A stretch of 64,000 bases of DNA, taken from Candidatus Nanopelagicales bacterium. Lineage in GTDB: Bacteria; Actinomycetota; Actinomycetes; S36-B12; GCA-2699445. Location: contig JBAOHO010000009.1 of assembly GCA_037045355.1 (NCBI GenBank), positions 161,787 to 225,786 of the forward strand, read 5' to 3'. The position numbers and the translations under genes are program-made. This document shows positions 49,606-57,966 of the stretch, piece by piece. The notes below the pieces were generated by a model. The model had not been told where the DNA came from, searched no databases, and worked only from the letters and a program-made list of their open reading frames with translations. How positions within the stretch are numbered: the first letter of the stretch is position 1; each line of letters starts with the position of its first letter.

Positions 49606-51272
49606 CACTCAAGACACCGCCACCCTTGCCGAAACACGGTCTGCGTGTAGTCGCGCTGGGTGGACTCGGCGCCATCGGGCGCAACATGACTGTTCTCGAG
49701 TACCGCGGCAAGCTCCTGATCGTCGACTGTGGAGTGTTGTTCCCCGAGGAGCAGCAACCCGGGGTCGACCTGATCCTGCCCGACTTCAGTTATCTCGATG
49801 ATCGCTGGGACGACGTCGTGGCGCTGGTCCTCACCCATGGGCACGAGGACCACATCGGGGCAGTTCCGTTCCTCCTCCGGGAACACGACAAGTTCCCGAT
49901 CTTCGGGTCCAAACTCACTCTGGCGTTCCTCGAAGCCAAACTTCGCGAACATCGGCTCACAGCGGACCTTCGTGAGGTCCAGGCCGACACGGAAGTCACC
50001 ATCGGGCAGTTCACGGTGGAATTCCTCAACGTCACGCACTCGATCCCGGATGCCCTGGCGCTCGGCATTCGAACGCCCGACCATGTCGTGATCCACACCG
50101 GCGACTTCAAGATCGACCAGCTCCCGTTGGACGGTCGTACCACCGACCTCAACGCGTTCGCGCAACTCGGCGACGAGGGCGTCGACCTGCTTCTCGTTGA
50201 CTCCACGAACGCCGAAGTCCCCGGATTCCTGATCAGCGAACGAGACATCGCCCCGGTCCTCGACCGGGTGTTCGCACAGGCGAAGGGCCGGTTGATCGTG
50301 GCCTCGTTCGCCTCCCACGTCCACCGCATCCAGCAGGTTCTGGATGCCGCCGTCGCTCACAACAGACGCGCTGCTTTCGTCGGTCGTTCGATGGTGCGCA
50401 ACATGAACGTGGCCCGTGACCTCGGTTATCTGAAGGTGCCGGGCAACACCCTGATCAGTCTCGACAACATGAAGGATCTGCCCGACGATCAGGCCGTATT
50501 GATCTGCACGGGTTCCCAGGGCGAACCGATGGCGGCCCTGTCCCGGATCGCCAATCGCGACCATGAGATCGAGGTCGGTCCCGGCGACACCATCGTCCTG
50601 GCGTCGTCCTTGATCCCCGGCAACGAGAACTCGGTCAACCGCGTCATCAACGGCCTGATCAAGCAGGGCGCGACGGTGATCCACAAGAACAATGCCCGAG
50701 TGCACGTTTCGGGGCACGCGTCGGCCGGCGAGTTGCTCACCCTGTACAACATCGTGAAACCGCGCAACGTGATGCCCGTGCACGGTGAATGGCGGCATCT
50801 GCGCGCGAACGCCGCGTTGGCCGAGCTGACCGGGGTAGCGGCCGACCACATCGTGCTCGCCGAGAACGGCACGGTCGTCGACCTCGTGGCGGGCGAGTTC
50901 ACAGAGGTCGGCCACATCCCCGTCGGCTACGTCTACGTCGACGGCTCCAGCGTGGGCGACATCACCGAGTCGCAGTTGAAAGACCGCCGCATCCTTGGCG
51001 AGGAAGGGTTCATCTCGGTTTTCGTCGCAGTGGATGTCAACAGCGCCAAGGTGGTCGCGGGCCCCGAGCTGCACGAGCGTGGATTCGCGGACGACGACGA
51101 GATCTTCGATGACATCCGGCCCGAACTCGCCAAGGCCCTCGAACGTGCGCTGGCCGACGACGTCACTGATGCGCAGCAGTTGCAGCAAATCGTGCGGCGC
51201 ATCGTCGGGCGCTGGGTTTCCAAGACCCATCGCCGCCGCCCCATGATCGTGCCCATCGTGGTCGAGGTCTGA
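49602..51272 (+). CDS. rnj: Ribonuclease J
   Basis: 556 residues from GTG 49602. The metallo-beta-lactamase/beta-CASP nuclease has LTHGHEDHIGAVPFLL with HxHxDH at residues 79-84, HTGDFKID, the beta-CASP region GSQGEPMAALSRIA, and the C-terminal metal/RNA motifs HVSGHASAGELLTL and MPVHGEWRHLRANA. RNase J has 5'-3' exonuclease and endonuclease activity in mRNA decay and rRNA maturation. It follows dapA as in other actinobacteria. Confidence 0.96.
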   Translation: MTLKTPPPLPKHGLRVVALGGLGAIGRNMTVLEYRGKLLIVDCGVLFPEEQQPGVDLILPDFSYLDDRWDDVVALVLTHGHEDHIGAVPFLLREHDKFPIFGSKLTLAFLEAKLREHRLTADLREVQADTEVTIGQFTVEFLNVTHSIPDALALGIRTPDHVVIHTGDFKIDQLPLDGRTTDLNAFAQLGDEGVDLLLVDSTNAEVPGFLISERDIAPVLDRVFAQAKGRLIVASFASHVHRIQQVLDAAVAHNRRAAFVGRSMVRNMNVARDLGYLKVPGNTLISLDNMKDLPDDQAVLICTGSQGEPMAALSRIANRDHEIEVGPGDTIVLASSLIPGNENSVNRVINGLIKQGATVIHKNNARVHVSGHASAGELLTLYNIVKPRNVMPVHGEWRHLRANAALAELTGVAADHIVLAENGTVVDLVAGEFTEVGHIPVGYVYVDGSSVGDITESQLKDRRILGEEGFISVFVAVDVNSAKVVAGPELHERGFADDDEIFDDIRPELAKALERALADDVTDAQQLQQIVRRIVGRWVSKTHRRRPMIVPIVVEV

Positions 51273-51318
51273 CCGACTCGGAATCGACAGCGCTTCGTAG
51301 GCGTGCGACGGTGGCTAC

Positions 51319-51744
51319 ATGACAGTCGTCACTCGACTCGATCCCGCACGTCGGCAGTCCCCGGTTCTCCTGTTCGACGGTGACTGTGGGTTCTGCACCG
51401 CCACCGTGCAGTGGGCCGAGCGATTCGTCCGCCCGACGGCCACTGTCATCGCCTGGCAGTTCGTCGATCTCGCCGAACTCGGGATATCCGCCGAGCAGTG
51501 TCAGACCTCTATCCAGTGGGTGTCGGCGCCTGGTGATGTCAGGTCCGAGGCGAGAGCCGCGGCTGCGCTGTTGGCGACCGGACGGCAACCGTGGCCCATC
51601 GTGGGCGCGCTCATGTCGCTTCCCGGGGTCGTCCAGTTCGCCAACGCCTGCTATCGCCTGGTGGCGCGTAACCGCTATCGGTTGCCCGGATCGACACCGG
51701 CGTGCCAGGCCCACCGGCCGGGTGGCTCGCGTGCTGCCGTCTGA
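51319..51744 (+). CDS. DCC-family (DUF393) thiol-disulfide oxidoreductase-like protein
   Basis: 141 residues from ATG 51319. The N-terminus PVLLFDGDCGFCTATVQWAERF carries the DxxCxxC motif of DUF393 at about residues 20-25, a thioredoxin-like fold proposed to act in thiol-disulfide exchange. A later hydrophobic helix (VGALMSLPGVVQFANACYRLVA) is family-typical. Substrate unknown. It overlaps the following DUF2071 gene by 14 nt, suggesting coupled expression. Confidence 0.85.
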   Translation: MTVVTRLDPARRQSPVLLFDGDCGFCTATVQWAERFVRPTATVIAWQFVDLAELGISAEQCQTSIQWVSAPGDVRSEARAAAALLATGRQPWPIVGALMSLPGVVQFANACYRLVARNRYRLPGSTPACQAHRPGGSRAAV

Positions 51745-52462
51745 GTTCACGGTTTCCCCACCCCCGTTGCCGGACCGGCCCGTGGTGTTCGAGCAGGACT
51801 GGCGCGATCTGGCGTTCCTGCATTGGCGGGTCGACCCGGACGAGATCCGAGCCCTGTTCCCAGCCGGAACCCGGCCCGACGTCTTCGACGGTGCCACCTA
51901 TGTGGGGCTCGTCCCGTTCGAGATGCGCAATACCCGCGCCTACGGGTCGCCGCCGTTTCCCTACCTGGGTGACTTCCTCGAGACCAACGTGCGCCTGTAC
52001 AGCGTCGATGACTCAGGTCGTCATGGTGTGGTGTTCCTCAGTCTGGAGTCCAGTCGCCTGCTCGTGTCTTTGTTCGCCCGGGGAACCGTTCGGATTCCCT
52101 ACACGTGGTCACGGCAGCGCAATGATGTGGACGGAATGCGGCGTCGTTGGGTCACACGGCGCCGTTGGCCGCACCGTGGCCTGACCTCCCGCGTCATCGT
52201 CGACGTTGGGGAGAGCATCGCCGAACCGGATGATCTGGCGGTGTTCTTGACCGCTCGTTGGGGCCTGCACGCCCGGTGGGGTGGTCGGACCGCATGGATT
52301 CGAAACACGCACCCGCCCTGGCAGTTACTCCGCGCGACGGTCGTCGACTGCGACGATCAGTTGGTCCGCGCAGCGGGGGTGGCGGTCAGCGGGCCTCCAG
52401 ATGTGCCGACGCTGTTCTCAGCGGGTCTGCACACACGATTCACGGCTCCCGAGTTCCTGTGA
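51731..52462 (+). CDS. DUF2071 family protein
   Basis: 243 residues with the start at GTG 51731. WRDLAFLHWRVDPDEIRALFPAG and FDGATYVGLVPFEMRNTRA are the DUF2071 (YqjF-like) signature; FLETNVRLYSVDD and GVVFLSLESSR follow. The fold resembles acetoacetate decarboxylase, but catalytic function has not been established. It overlaps the DCC-type gene, and it is convergent with the NHEJ polymerase gene across 40 nt. Confidence 0.82.
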   Translation: MLPSEFTVSPPPLPDRPVVFEQDWRDLAFLHWRVDPDEIRALFPAGTRPDVFDGATYVGLVPFEMRNTRAYGSPPFPYLGDFLETNVRLYSVDDSGRHGVVFLSLESSRLLVSLFARGTVRIPYTWSRQRNDVDGMRRRWVTRRRWPHRGLTSRVIVDVGESIAEPDDLAVFLTARWGLHARWGGRTAWIRNTHPPWQLLRATVVDCDDQLVRAAGVAVSGPPDVPTLFSAGLHTRFTAPEFL

Positions 52463-52502
52463 CGACTCGACTGTGATCCGCGCACGGACCTGGGCGATCC
52501 GG

Positions 52503-53467
52503 CTAGACAGGGAGCAGATCCCCAAGTACATCGAGGCGGGCCAGAACCTCGTCGGGGCCGAACTGGTGCAACTCACCGGACTCAACTTCTTCCCAGGTGA
52601 TGGGGGTGGCGACATGAGCGTGGTCGGTGCCGCGCAGCGAGTACGGCGCGATCGTCGTCTTGGCGACATTGTTCTGGCTCCAGTCGAGAAGTACCTTGCC
52701 CGGTCTTAGTGTCTTCGCCATCCGAGACACCACCAGATCGGGCCTGGCCTGCTCCAGGGCCACGGCAAGTGTGCGCGCGAACTCGGCGGTGTGCTCCGCC
52801 GCCTGGCGACCGGGATGTGATCCGTCGGTATTCGTCGAGGGCGCGTCCTTCGCCGGGGGCGCCTCCTTGCCGCCAGGGGCGCCTCCTTCGCCAGGGGCGC
52901 CTCCTTCGCCAAGGGCAGGTACAACTGCATCCCTTTGCTGCCCGACAGCACGGGATGGCAGGGCAGTCCGAGTTCGGTCACAGCGTCACGGACCGCCAAC
53001 GCGACCTCGCTGCATTCGTTCAGTCCGGCGGGGGGACCGGGATCGAGATCGACGACCACCTGGTCCGGTGGCAGGGGAGTGCCGGACAGGGTACAGCGCC
53101 ACTGGGGAACGTGGAACTCCAGTACTCCGAGTTGGGCGAACCATGCCAGAGCGGCCGCCGGTGCGCGATCGCGCATGACGGGATAGCGCACGGGGTCTCG
53201 GCCCAGCGTGACGGTATCGATCCAGTCCGGCGCCCCCGCGGGGAGGTTCTTCTCGAAGAAGGCCTGCTCCCGCACTCCGTGCGGCCACCGCTTGCGGGTC
53301 AGGGGGCGATCGTGGAGCCGGGCTCCGATTGCGGGCGCAGCGGCAAGCAGATAGTGCAGGACCTCGGCCTTGGTGATGCCGTCGGCGGGATACATGACGC
53401 GGTCGAGATTGGTCACGCGGATGGTCCGACCCGCGACGGTGACGAATTGTGCCGACATCTCAGCCAT
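52503..53467 (-). pseudogene. LigD-type NHEJ polymerase domain, frame broken in a tandem repeat
   Basis: From ATG 53467 the first frame has the PolDom of LigD: RTIRVTNLDRVMYPADGITKAEVLHYLL, then WPHGVREQAFFEKN, DQVVVDLDPGP (metal-binding DLDP) and LSGSKGMQLYLPLA. It goes off frame at about 52867-52873 inside an 18-nt repeat and ends in Arg-rich residues. The other frame resumes as KEAPPAKDAP and continues with EFARTLAVALEQARPDLVVSRMAK, VLLDWSQNNVAKTTIAPYSLRG and ends at 52503. One repeat copy is 20 nt rather than 18, a 2-nt gain that breaks the frame. When intact it would be a stand-alone primase/polymerase for end joining. It overlaps the ligase gene by 8 nt. Confidence 0.88.
52839..52912 (-). 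repeat. 18-nt tandem repeat in the NHEJ polymerase gene
   Basis: Four units (52839-52856, 52857-52876, 52877-52894, 52895-52912) share GGGCGCCTCCTTCGCCA on the plus strand, coding for (L)AKEAP repeats on the minus strand. The second unit carries two extra bases (TTGCCGCC in place of TTCGCC). This array is where the polymerase reading frame is lost. Confidence 0.85.
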
Positions 53468-54408
53468 CCTCAGAGGTCAGGTCCACGTCGGACAGGTCAG
53501 TGAGGGTCAGATCAGGGCGGATCGCCACGATAGTGGGTTGCCGCAGACGTCCGTCGCTCGTTCGACCGAGGCTGCGCACGGCCACCACCAAGGCTGGATC
53601 GACCCAGCGCACATCGCTCGGCACGTCCGACACCGCAGTTGGCGGCTGTGGGCGAGCCAGTTGCGGCAAGACCGACAACAGCGCTTGGGACAGGTCCGAC
53701 GTCATGCCCGAGCCGACCGCGCCGACGGGTTGCAGCGTGCCGGAGCGAGGTTGTGCCACGACAAGGGAGCCGACCCGTCGGGGGTCACCGGACTGTGGGC
53801 GCCACCCGATGATGACCAGGTCCTGGGTCGAGCGGTGGACGGACTTCACCCAGTCGGCGCTGCGCACACCGGGCCGATAGCGAGAGTCCCACCGCTTGGC
53901 GACCACCCCCTCCATTCCTTGTTCAGCGGTGGCTCGCCACAGTGCATCGCCGTCATCGAAGACATCGATCACGCTCCACGCGGTTCCGGAGGGGAGCAGG
54001 TCTTCTAGTTGGGCCCGGCGCACACGCAGTGGCTGCATGATGAGATCCAGCCTGGAGAGTCGAAGCAGATCGAACAGTACGTATCGAACCGGCCGATTCC
54101 GGATCAGAGCTGGCGTCGGATGGGCTCGGTGGATTCTCGAGGCGATGTCCCCCAAGCGGGGAACTGCGACCCCGGCGGCCACCAGTTCACCGTCCAACGA
54201 GCGCGTCGGTCGTCCCCTTCCGCGCCAGGGCATCGCCGAGACCGAAGACCTCGGGAAAGCTGCTGGTCAGGTCGCGGCCGGAGCGACTGGTGAGCCGGAT
54301 CCCTGCCTCGGTGATGTCGCAAATGAGCCGAATTCCGTCGAATTTCGGTTCGAAGGCCCATTGCGTGCCGCTGGGAAGTGGTCCGGGGGTAGCCAGCATG
54401 GGTCGCAC
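53460..54408 (-). pseudogene. ATP-dependent DNA ligase (LigD/LigC-type), frame broken
   Basis: From GTG 54408 (ATG 54399 also possible) the first frame has VRPMLATPG and WAFEPKFDGIRLI, with the AMP-accepting Lys of motif I in EPKFDG. It then goes off frame at about 54198 and stops. The second frame resumes at LDGELVAAG (motif III) and continues through GMEGVVAKR (motif IV), SADWVKSVHR (motif V) and an OB-fold to 53460. The junction lacks 2 nt, or has one extra G. When intact it would be about 315 residues, an NHEJ nick-sealing ligase without fused polymerase or phosphoesterase domains. Both it and its partner polymerase gene are broken, while ku is intact. Confidence 0.87.
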
Positions 54409-54422
54409 GGCGACATGCTGGC
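54392..54422. promoter_or_regulatory. Perfect inverted repeat between ligase and ku starts
   Basis: GCCAGCATG at 54392-54400 and CATGCTGGC at 54414-54422 are exact reverse complements separated by 13 nt. The right arm ends 3 nt before the ku ATG at 54426, and the repeat covers the proposed ligase start (54408/54399). The divergent genes are only 17 nt apart, so one bound protein could control both. The left arm also encodes the conserved PMLA of the ligase, so chance is possible. Confidence 0.55.
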
Positions 54423-54425
54423 GCA

Positions 54426-55496
54426 ATGAGAGCGTTGTGGAAAGGGGCCGTGACCTTCGGGTTGGTGAATGTGCCCGTCCGTCTGTACGCAGCAACGGAG
54501 GACCACGACGTCAGGTTCCACCAGGTCCACGCCGAGGACGGCGGCAGAATCCGGCTGAAACGTGAGTGTGAGGTCTGCGGTCGACAGCTGTCCTACAGCG
54601 AGATCGCCAAGGGCTATGAGGACTCGTCCGGTCGGCGGCTGATCATGGATCCCGAGGAGTTGACCGACCTCGCCGTGCCCGGTGGGCGTGACATCGATGT
54701 CATGGAGTTCGTCCCCGCCGAGCAGGTGGACCCCACGCTCTTCGATCGCACGTACTACCTCGAGCCGGATGCTCGCGCCACCAAGCCGTACGTGTTGTTG
54801 CGGGAGGCGCTGGCGTCCACCGAACGGGTCGCGATCGTCAAGGTGGCGATCCGGCAGCGCACGCAGTTGGCGTGCCTGCGGGTGCGGGATGGGGTGATCG
54901 TGCTCCAGACCCTCAAGTGGCCCGACGAGGTCCGTGCGGCGGACTTCGGATTCCGGGATGAGGAACCCCCCATCCGGCCCCAGGAACTGCGCATGGCCGA
55001 GAGCCTGGTGGAGTCCATGGCGGGGGACTTCGATCCCGCGGAGTACCACGATGACTACCGCGAGGCCCTCCTGGCCTTGATCGACGCCAAACTTGCCGGT
55101 GGCGAGGGCATGGTGCCGGAAGTTGTCGAGGGGCGAGACGAGCCGGCGCCCGTCGTGGACCTGATGGCCGCCCTGCGCGAAAGTGTGGCACGCAGTCAGG
55201 CAGCGCGGGGCAAGTCCTCGGACGGTGCGGCTGCCGCGGTCCAGCGATCAGCGAGCACCCGGACTGCCGGTACGCCGACTGCGAAGAAGTCCACCGCCAA
55301 GAAATCCGCCCCCAAGAAGCCCGCCGGGAAGAAGTCGACCGCGAAGAAGCCCGCAGCGAAGAAGCCCGCCGCCAAGAAATCCACTGCCCGGAAGCCCGCC
55401 CCCGACACGGGGACCCAGACAACAGCCAGGACAACAGCCAGGACAGCAGCCAGGACAGCCACCAAGCGGACCGCTACCCGCAAACGGTCGGCCTGA
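54426..55496 (+). CDS. ku: Non-homologous end joining protein Ku
   Basis: 356 residues from ATG 54426. The Ku core starts RALWKGAVTFGLVNVPVRLYAATEDHDVRFHQ, split here at its RALWKG and VNVPVRLY blocks; CEVCGRQLSYSEIAKGYE is the zinc-ribbon-like part conserved in bacterial Ku. It ends near residue 255. The last 100 residues are a Lys/Ala/Pro-rich tail (repeats of KKSTAKK and KKPAAKK, then ARTTARTAART) like the basic DNA-binding tails of actinobacterial Ku. The frame is intact, unlike the divergent ligase and polymerase genes. Confidence 0.95.
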   Translation: MRALWKGAVTFGLVNVPVRLYAATEDHDVRFHQVHAEDGGRIRLKRECEVCGRQLSYSEIAKGYEDSSGRRLIMDPEELTDLAVPGGRDIDVMEFVPAEQVDPTLFDRTYYLEPDARATKPYVLLREALASTERVAIVKVAIRQRTQLACLRVRDGVIVLQTLKWPDEVRAADFGFRDEEPPIRPQELRMAESLVESMAGDFDPAEYHDDYREALLALIDAKLAGGEGMVPEVVEGRDEPAPVVDLMAALRESVARSQAARGKSSDGAAAAVQRSASTRTAGTPTAKKSTAKKSAPKKPAGKKSTAKKPAAKKPAAKKSTARKPAPDTGTQTTARTTARTAARTATKRTATRKRSA

Positions 55497-55546
55497 CGCG
55501 CGTTTCGGTCCCGCCTGGGCCCCTGCGCGCCACTTACAGTCGGACC

Positions 55547-57928
55547 ATGGCCAGTCGGTCCACCGCATCTTCGCGTCCCCGCAAGTCCACGGCGACGCCG
55601 AAACCGCGTGCCTCTAAGGCTCCCCCCTCCGACCCCGGCCCCGGGTTTTTCAGCCGCGCCCTGCGGGGTCTGGGCCGCGGCATCGCCGCCGCGTGGCTGG
55701 GGCTGGCCCACCTGATCGGTCGGTTGGTCCGGTCCGTCGGTCGCGACGAGGACATCGACCCAGACCTTCGTCGGGACGGCTGGGGCCTCACCGCCATCCT
55801 GGCAGCGATCGTCGTCGCCACAGTGTCCTGGTTCTCCGCCGATGGCCCCCTCGCCGGTGTCATCGAGCTGTTGACGCAGGGCCTGTTCGGACTGGCCCAC
55901 TGGATCCTGCCCGCCTTGCTGCTGTGGCTGGCCTGGCGATTGCTGCGCCACCCCGACCAAGCGCAGCTCACGGGCCGCCTCTTGGTCGGATGGGTCGCCG
56001 TCCTCGTGTCGTTCCTCGGTCTGCGCGCAGTGGCAGCCGGCTCCCCCAGCCCCACTCGTGGCCTGGACGCCATGGGTCAATCAGGTGGGGTCATCGGCTG
56101 GGTCGTCACGGCGCCGTTCGTGACATCGGTCGGCACCATCCTGGCCGTCATCTTGATGCTGCTGCTGTTCGTCGTTGGTGTGCTCATCCTCACCGCGACC
56201 CCGCTCAATCAGATTCCGGGTCGGCTGCGCGCTGCGGGCGCCAAGGTCACTGCGCGCCGCTCGTCCCCGGAGCCCGATGGCCCGCTGGATGGGGATGAAC
56301 CGTTCGCGTCTCCCGTGGTCGACCTCACGGTCACCGACGTGCCGGATGACCCGCCCACTGAGGAGATCGAGGTCGTCGACCAGTCCGCGCCTCCGCGCAA
56401 GTCGCCGGTACTTTTACCCGAGGGCCCACCCACGCGCATCGAGCAACTGCGGCTCACCGACGACGACTCCTACAGCCTGCCGGATCCCGCGGTACTCGCG
56501 TCCGCCCCTCCGCAGAAGAAGGCGACGGCCGCCAACGAATCTGTCGTCGCCGCTCTGACCGAGGTGTTGCGTCAGTTCGAGATCGATGCGCAGGTCACAG
56601 GGTTCCTGCGCGGACCGACCGTCACCCGCTACGAGATCGAACTCGGTCCTTCCGTCAAGGTCGAACGGGTCACCGCGCTGTCGCGGAACATCGCCTACGC
56701 GGTGGCGTCGGCGGACGTGCGCATCCTCAGTCCGATCCCGGGCAAGAGCGCCATCGGCATCGAGATACCCAACACCGACCGTGAATGGGTCACGCTGGGC
56801 GACCTGCTGCGGTCGCGCAGTGCCACTGCCGACCACCATCCGTTGTTGGTGGGCCTGGGTAAAGATGTCGAAGGCACGCACGTGTGCGCGAATCTGGCCA
56901 AGATGCCCCATCTGCTTGTTGCCGGGGCCACCGGCGCGGGCAAATCGTCGTGCATCAACGCGTTCATCACGAGTCTCTTGATGCGAGCGACCCCGAGCGA
57001 ACTGCGCCTGATCCTGATCGACCCCAAGCGGGTCGAACTCACTGCCTATGACGGTGTCCCGCACTTGGTCACGCCGATCATCACCAACCCCCGACGAGCC
57101 GCGGATGCGCTGCAGTGGGTGGTCAAGGAGATGGATCTGCGCTACGACGACCTGTCGCAGTTCGGGTTCCGCCACATCGATGACTTCAACCGGGCCGTAC
57201 GGTCCGGCAAACTGCAGCCCAAGCCCGGCACCGACCGGATCCTGGAGCCCTACCCCTACCTCGTGGTGGTCGTCGACGAACTCGCCGACCTCATGATGGT
57301 GGCTCCGCGGGACGTCGAGGAATCCGTGGTTCGCATCACCCAACTCGCCCGGGCGGCCGGTATCCATCTGGTGCTCGCCACGCAACGCCCCAGCGTCGAT
57401 GTCGTCACCGGTCTGATCAAGGCCAACGTCCCGAGTCGGCTCGCCTTCGCGACCTCCAGCCTGGCCGACAGCCGGGTGATCTTGGACCAGCCGGGAGCAG
57501 AGAAACTCGTCGGCCAGGGCGACGGCTTGTTCCTTCCGATGGGGGCCAGCAAAGCCGTCCGCATCCAGGGAGCTTTTGTCGCAGAGTCCGAGATCCGCGC
57601 CGTTGTGGCGCACTGCAAAGAGCAGATGACGCCGCACTACCGCGACGATGTCACAAACAGTTCCAGCGGCAAACGCGAGATCGACGAAGAAATCGGAGAC
57701 GACCTCGATCTGCTGTGTCAGGCGATCGAACTGGTCGTCGACACCCAGTTGGGCTCGACCAGCATGCTGCAGCGTCGCCTGCGAGTCGGGTTCGCCAAAG
57801 CGGGCCGGCTGATGGACATCATGGAGGTGCGCGGCATCGTCGGGCCCTCAGAGGGATCCAAAGCCCGTGAGGTGCTGGTCAAGCCCGACCAAGTGGGGGA
57901 GATCATCACGTCGCTCCGCGGCGAGTGA
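55547..57928 (+). CDS. ftsK: DNA translocase FtsK/SpoIIIE
   Basis: 793 residues from ATG 55547. A basic Ser/Lys-rich N-terminus is followed by about four membrane segments (residues 80-215). The motor has Walker A GATGAGKSSCINAF (about 459-472), Walker B VVVVDELADLMM and LATQRPSVDVVTGLIKAN; the C-terminal gamma domain (TSMLQRRLRVGFAKAGRLMD) reads DNA polarity. It pumps DNA through the division septum and activates XerCD at dif; xerC is at 11 kb here. It overlaps the rimO region by its stop. Confidence 0.96.
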   Translation: MASRSTASSRPRKSTATPKPRASKAPPSDPGPGFFSRALRGLGRGIAAAWLGLAHLIGRLVRSVGRDEDIDPDLRRDGWGLTAILAAIVVATVSWFSADGPLAGVIELLTQGLFGLAHWILPALLLWLAWRLLRHPDQAQLTGRLLVGWVAVLVSFLGLRAVAAGSPSPTRGLDAMGQSGGVIGWVVTAPFVTSVGTILAVILMLLLFVVGVLILTATPLNQIPGRLRAAGAKVTARRSSPEPDGPLDGDEPFASPVVDLTVTDVPDDPPTEEIEVVDQSAPPRKSPVLLPEGPPTRIEQLRLTDDDSYSLPDPAVLASAPPQKKATAANESVVAALTEVLRQFEIDAQVTGFLRGPTVTRYEIELGPSVKVERVTALSRNIAYAVASADVRILSPIPGKSAIGIEIPNTDREWVTLGDLLRSRSATADHHPLLVGLGKDVEGTHVCANLAKMPHLLVAGATGAGKSSCINAFITSLLMRATPSELRLILIDPKRVELTAYDGVPHLVTPIITNPRRAADALQWVVKEMDLRYDDLSQFGFRHIDDFNRAVRSGKLQPKPGTDRILEPYPYLVVVVDELADLMMVAPRDVEESVVRITQLARAAGIHLVLATQRPSVDVVTGLIKANVPSRLAFATSSLADSRVILDQPGAEKLVGQGDGLFLPMGASKAVRIQGAFVAESEIRAVVAHCKEQMTPHYRDDVTNSSSGKREIDEEIGDDLDLLCQAIELVVDTQLGSTSMLQRRLRVGFAKAGRLMDIMEVRGIVGPSEGSKAREVLVKPDQVGEIITSLRGE

Positions 57929-57966
57929 CAGTGCGCTCCGGTCCGGCGGGGCAATACCCTCGACCT

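Noticed and set aside
49038..51230. Minus-strand open frame of 730 codons opposite rnj and dapA
   Set aside because: RNase J and DapA on the plus strand have intact catalytic motifs; the antisense product has no recognisable domain.
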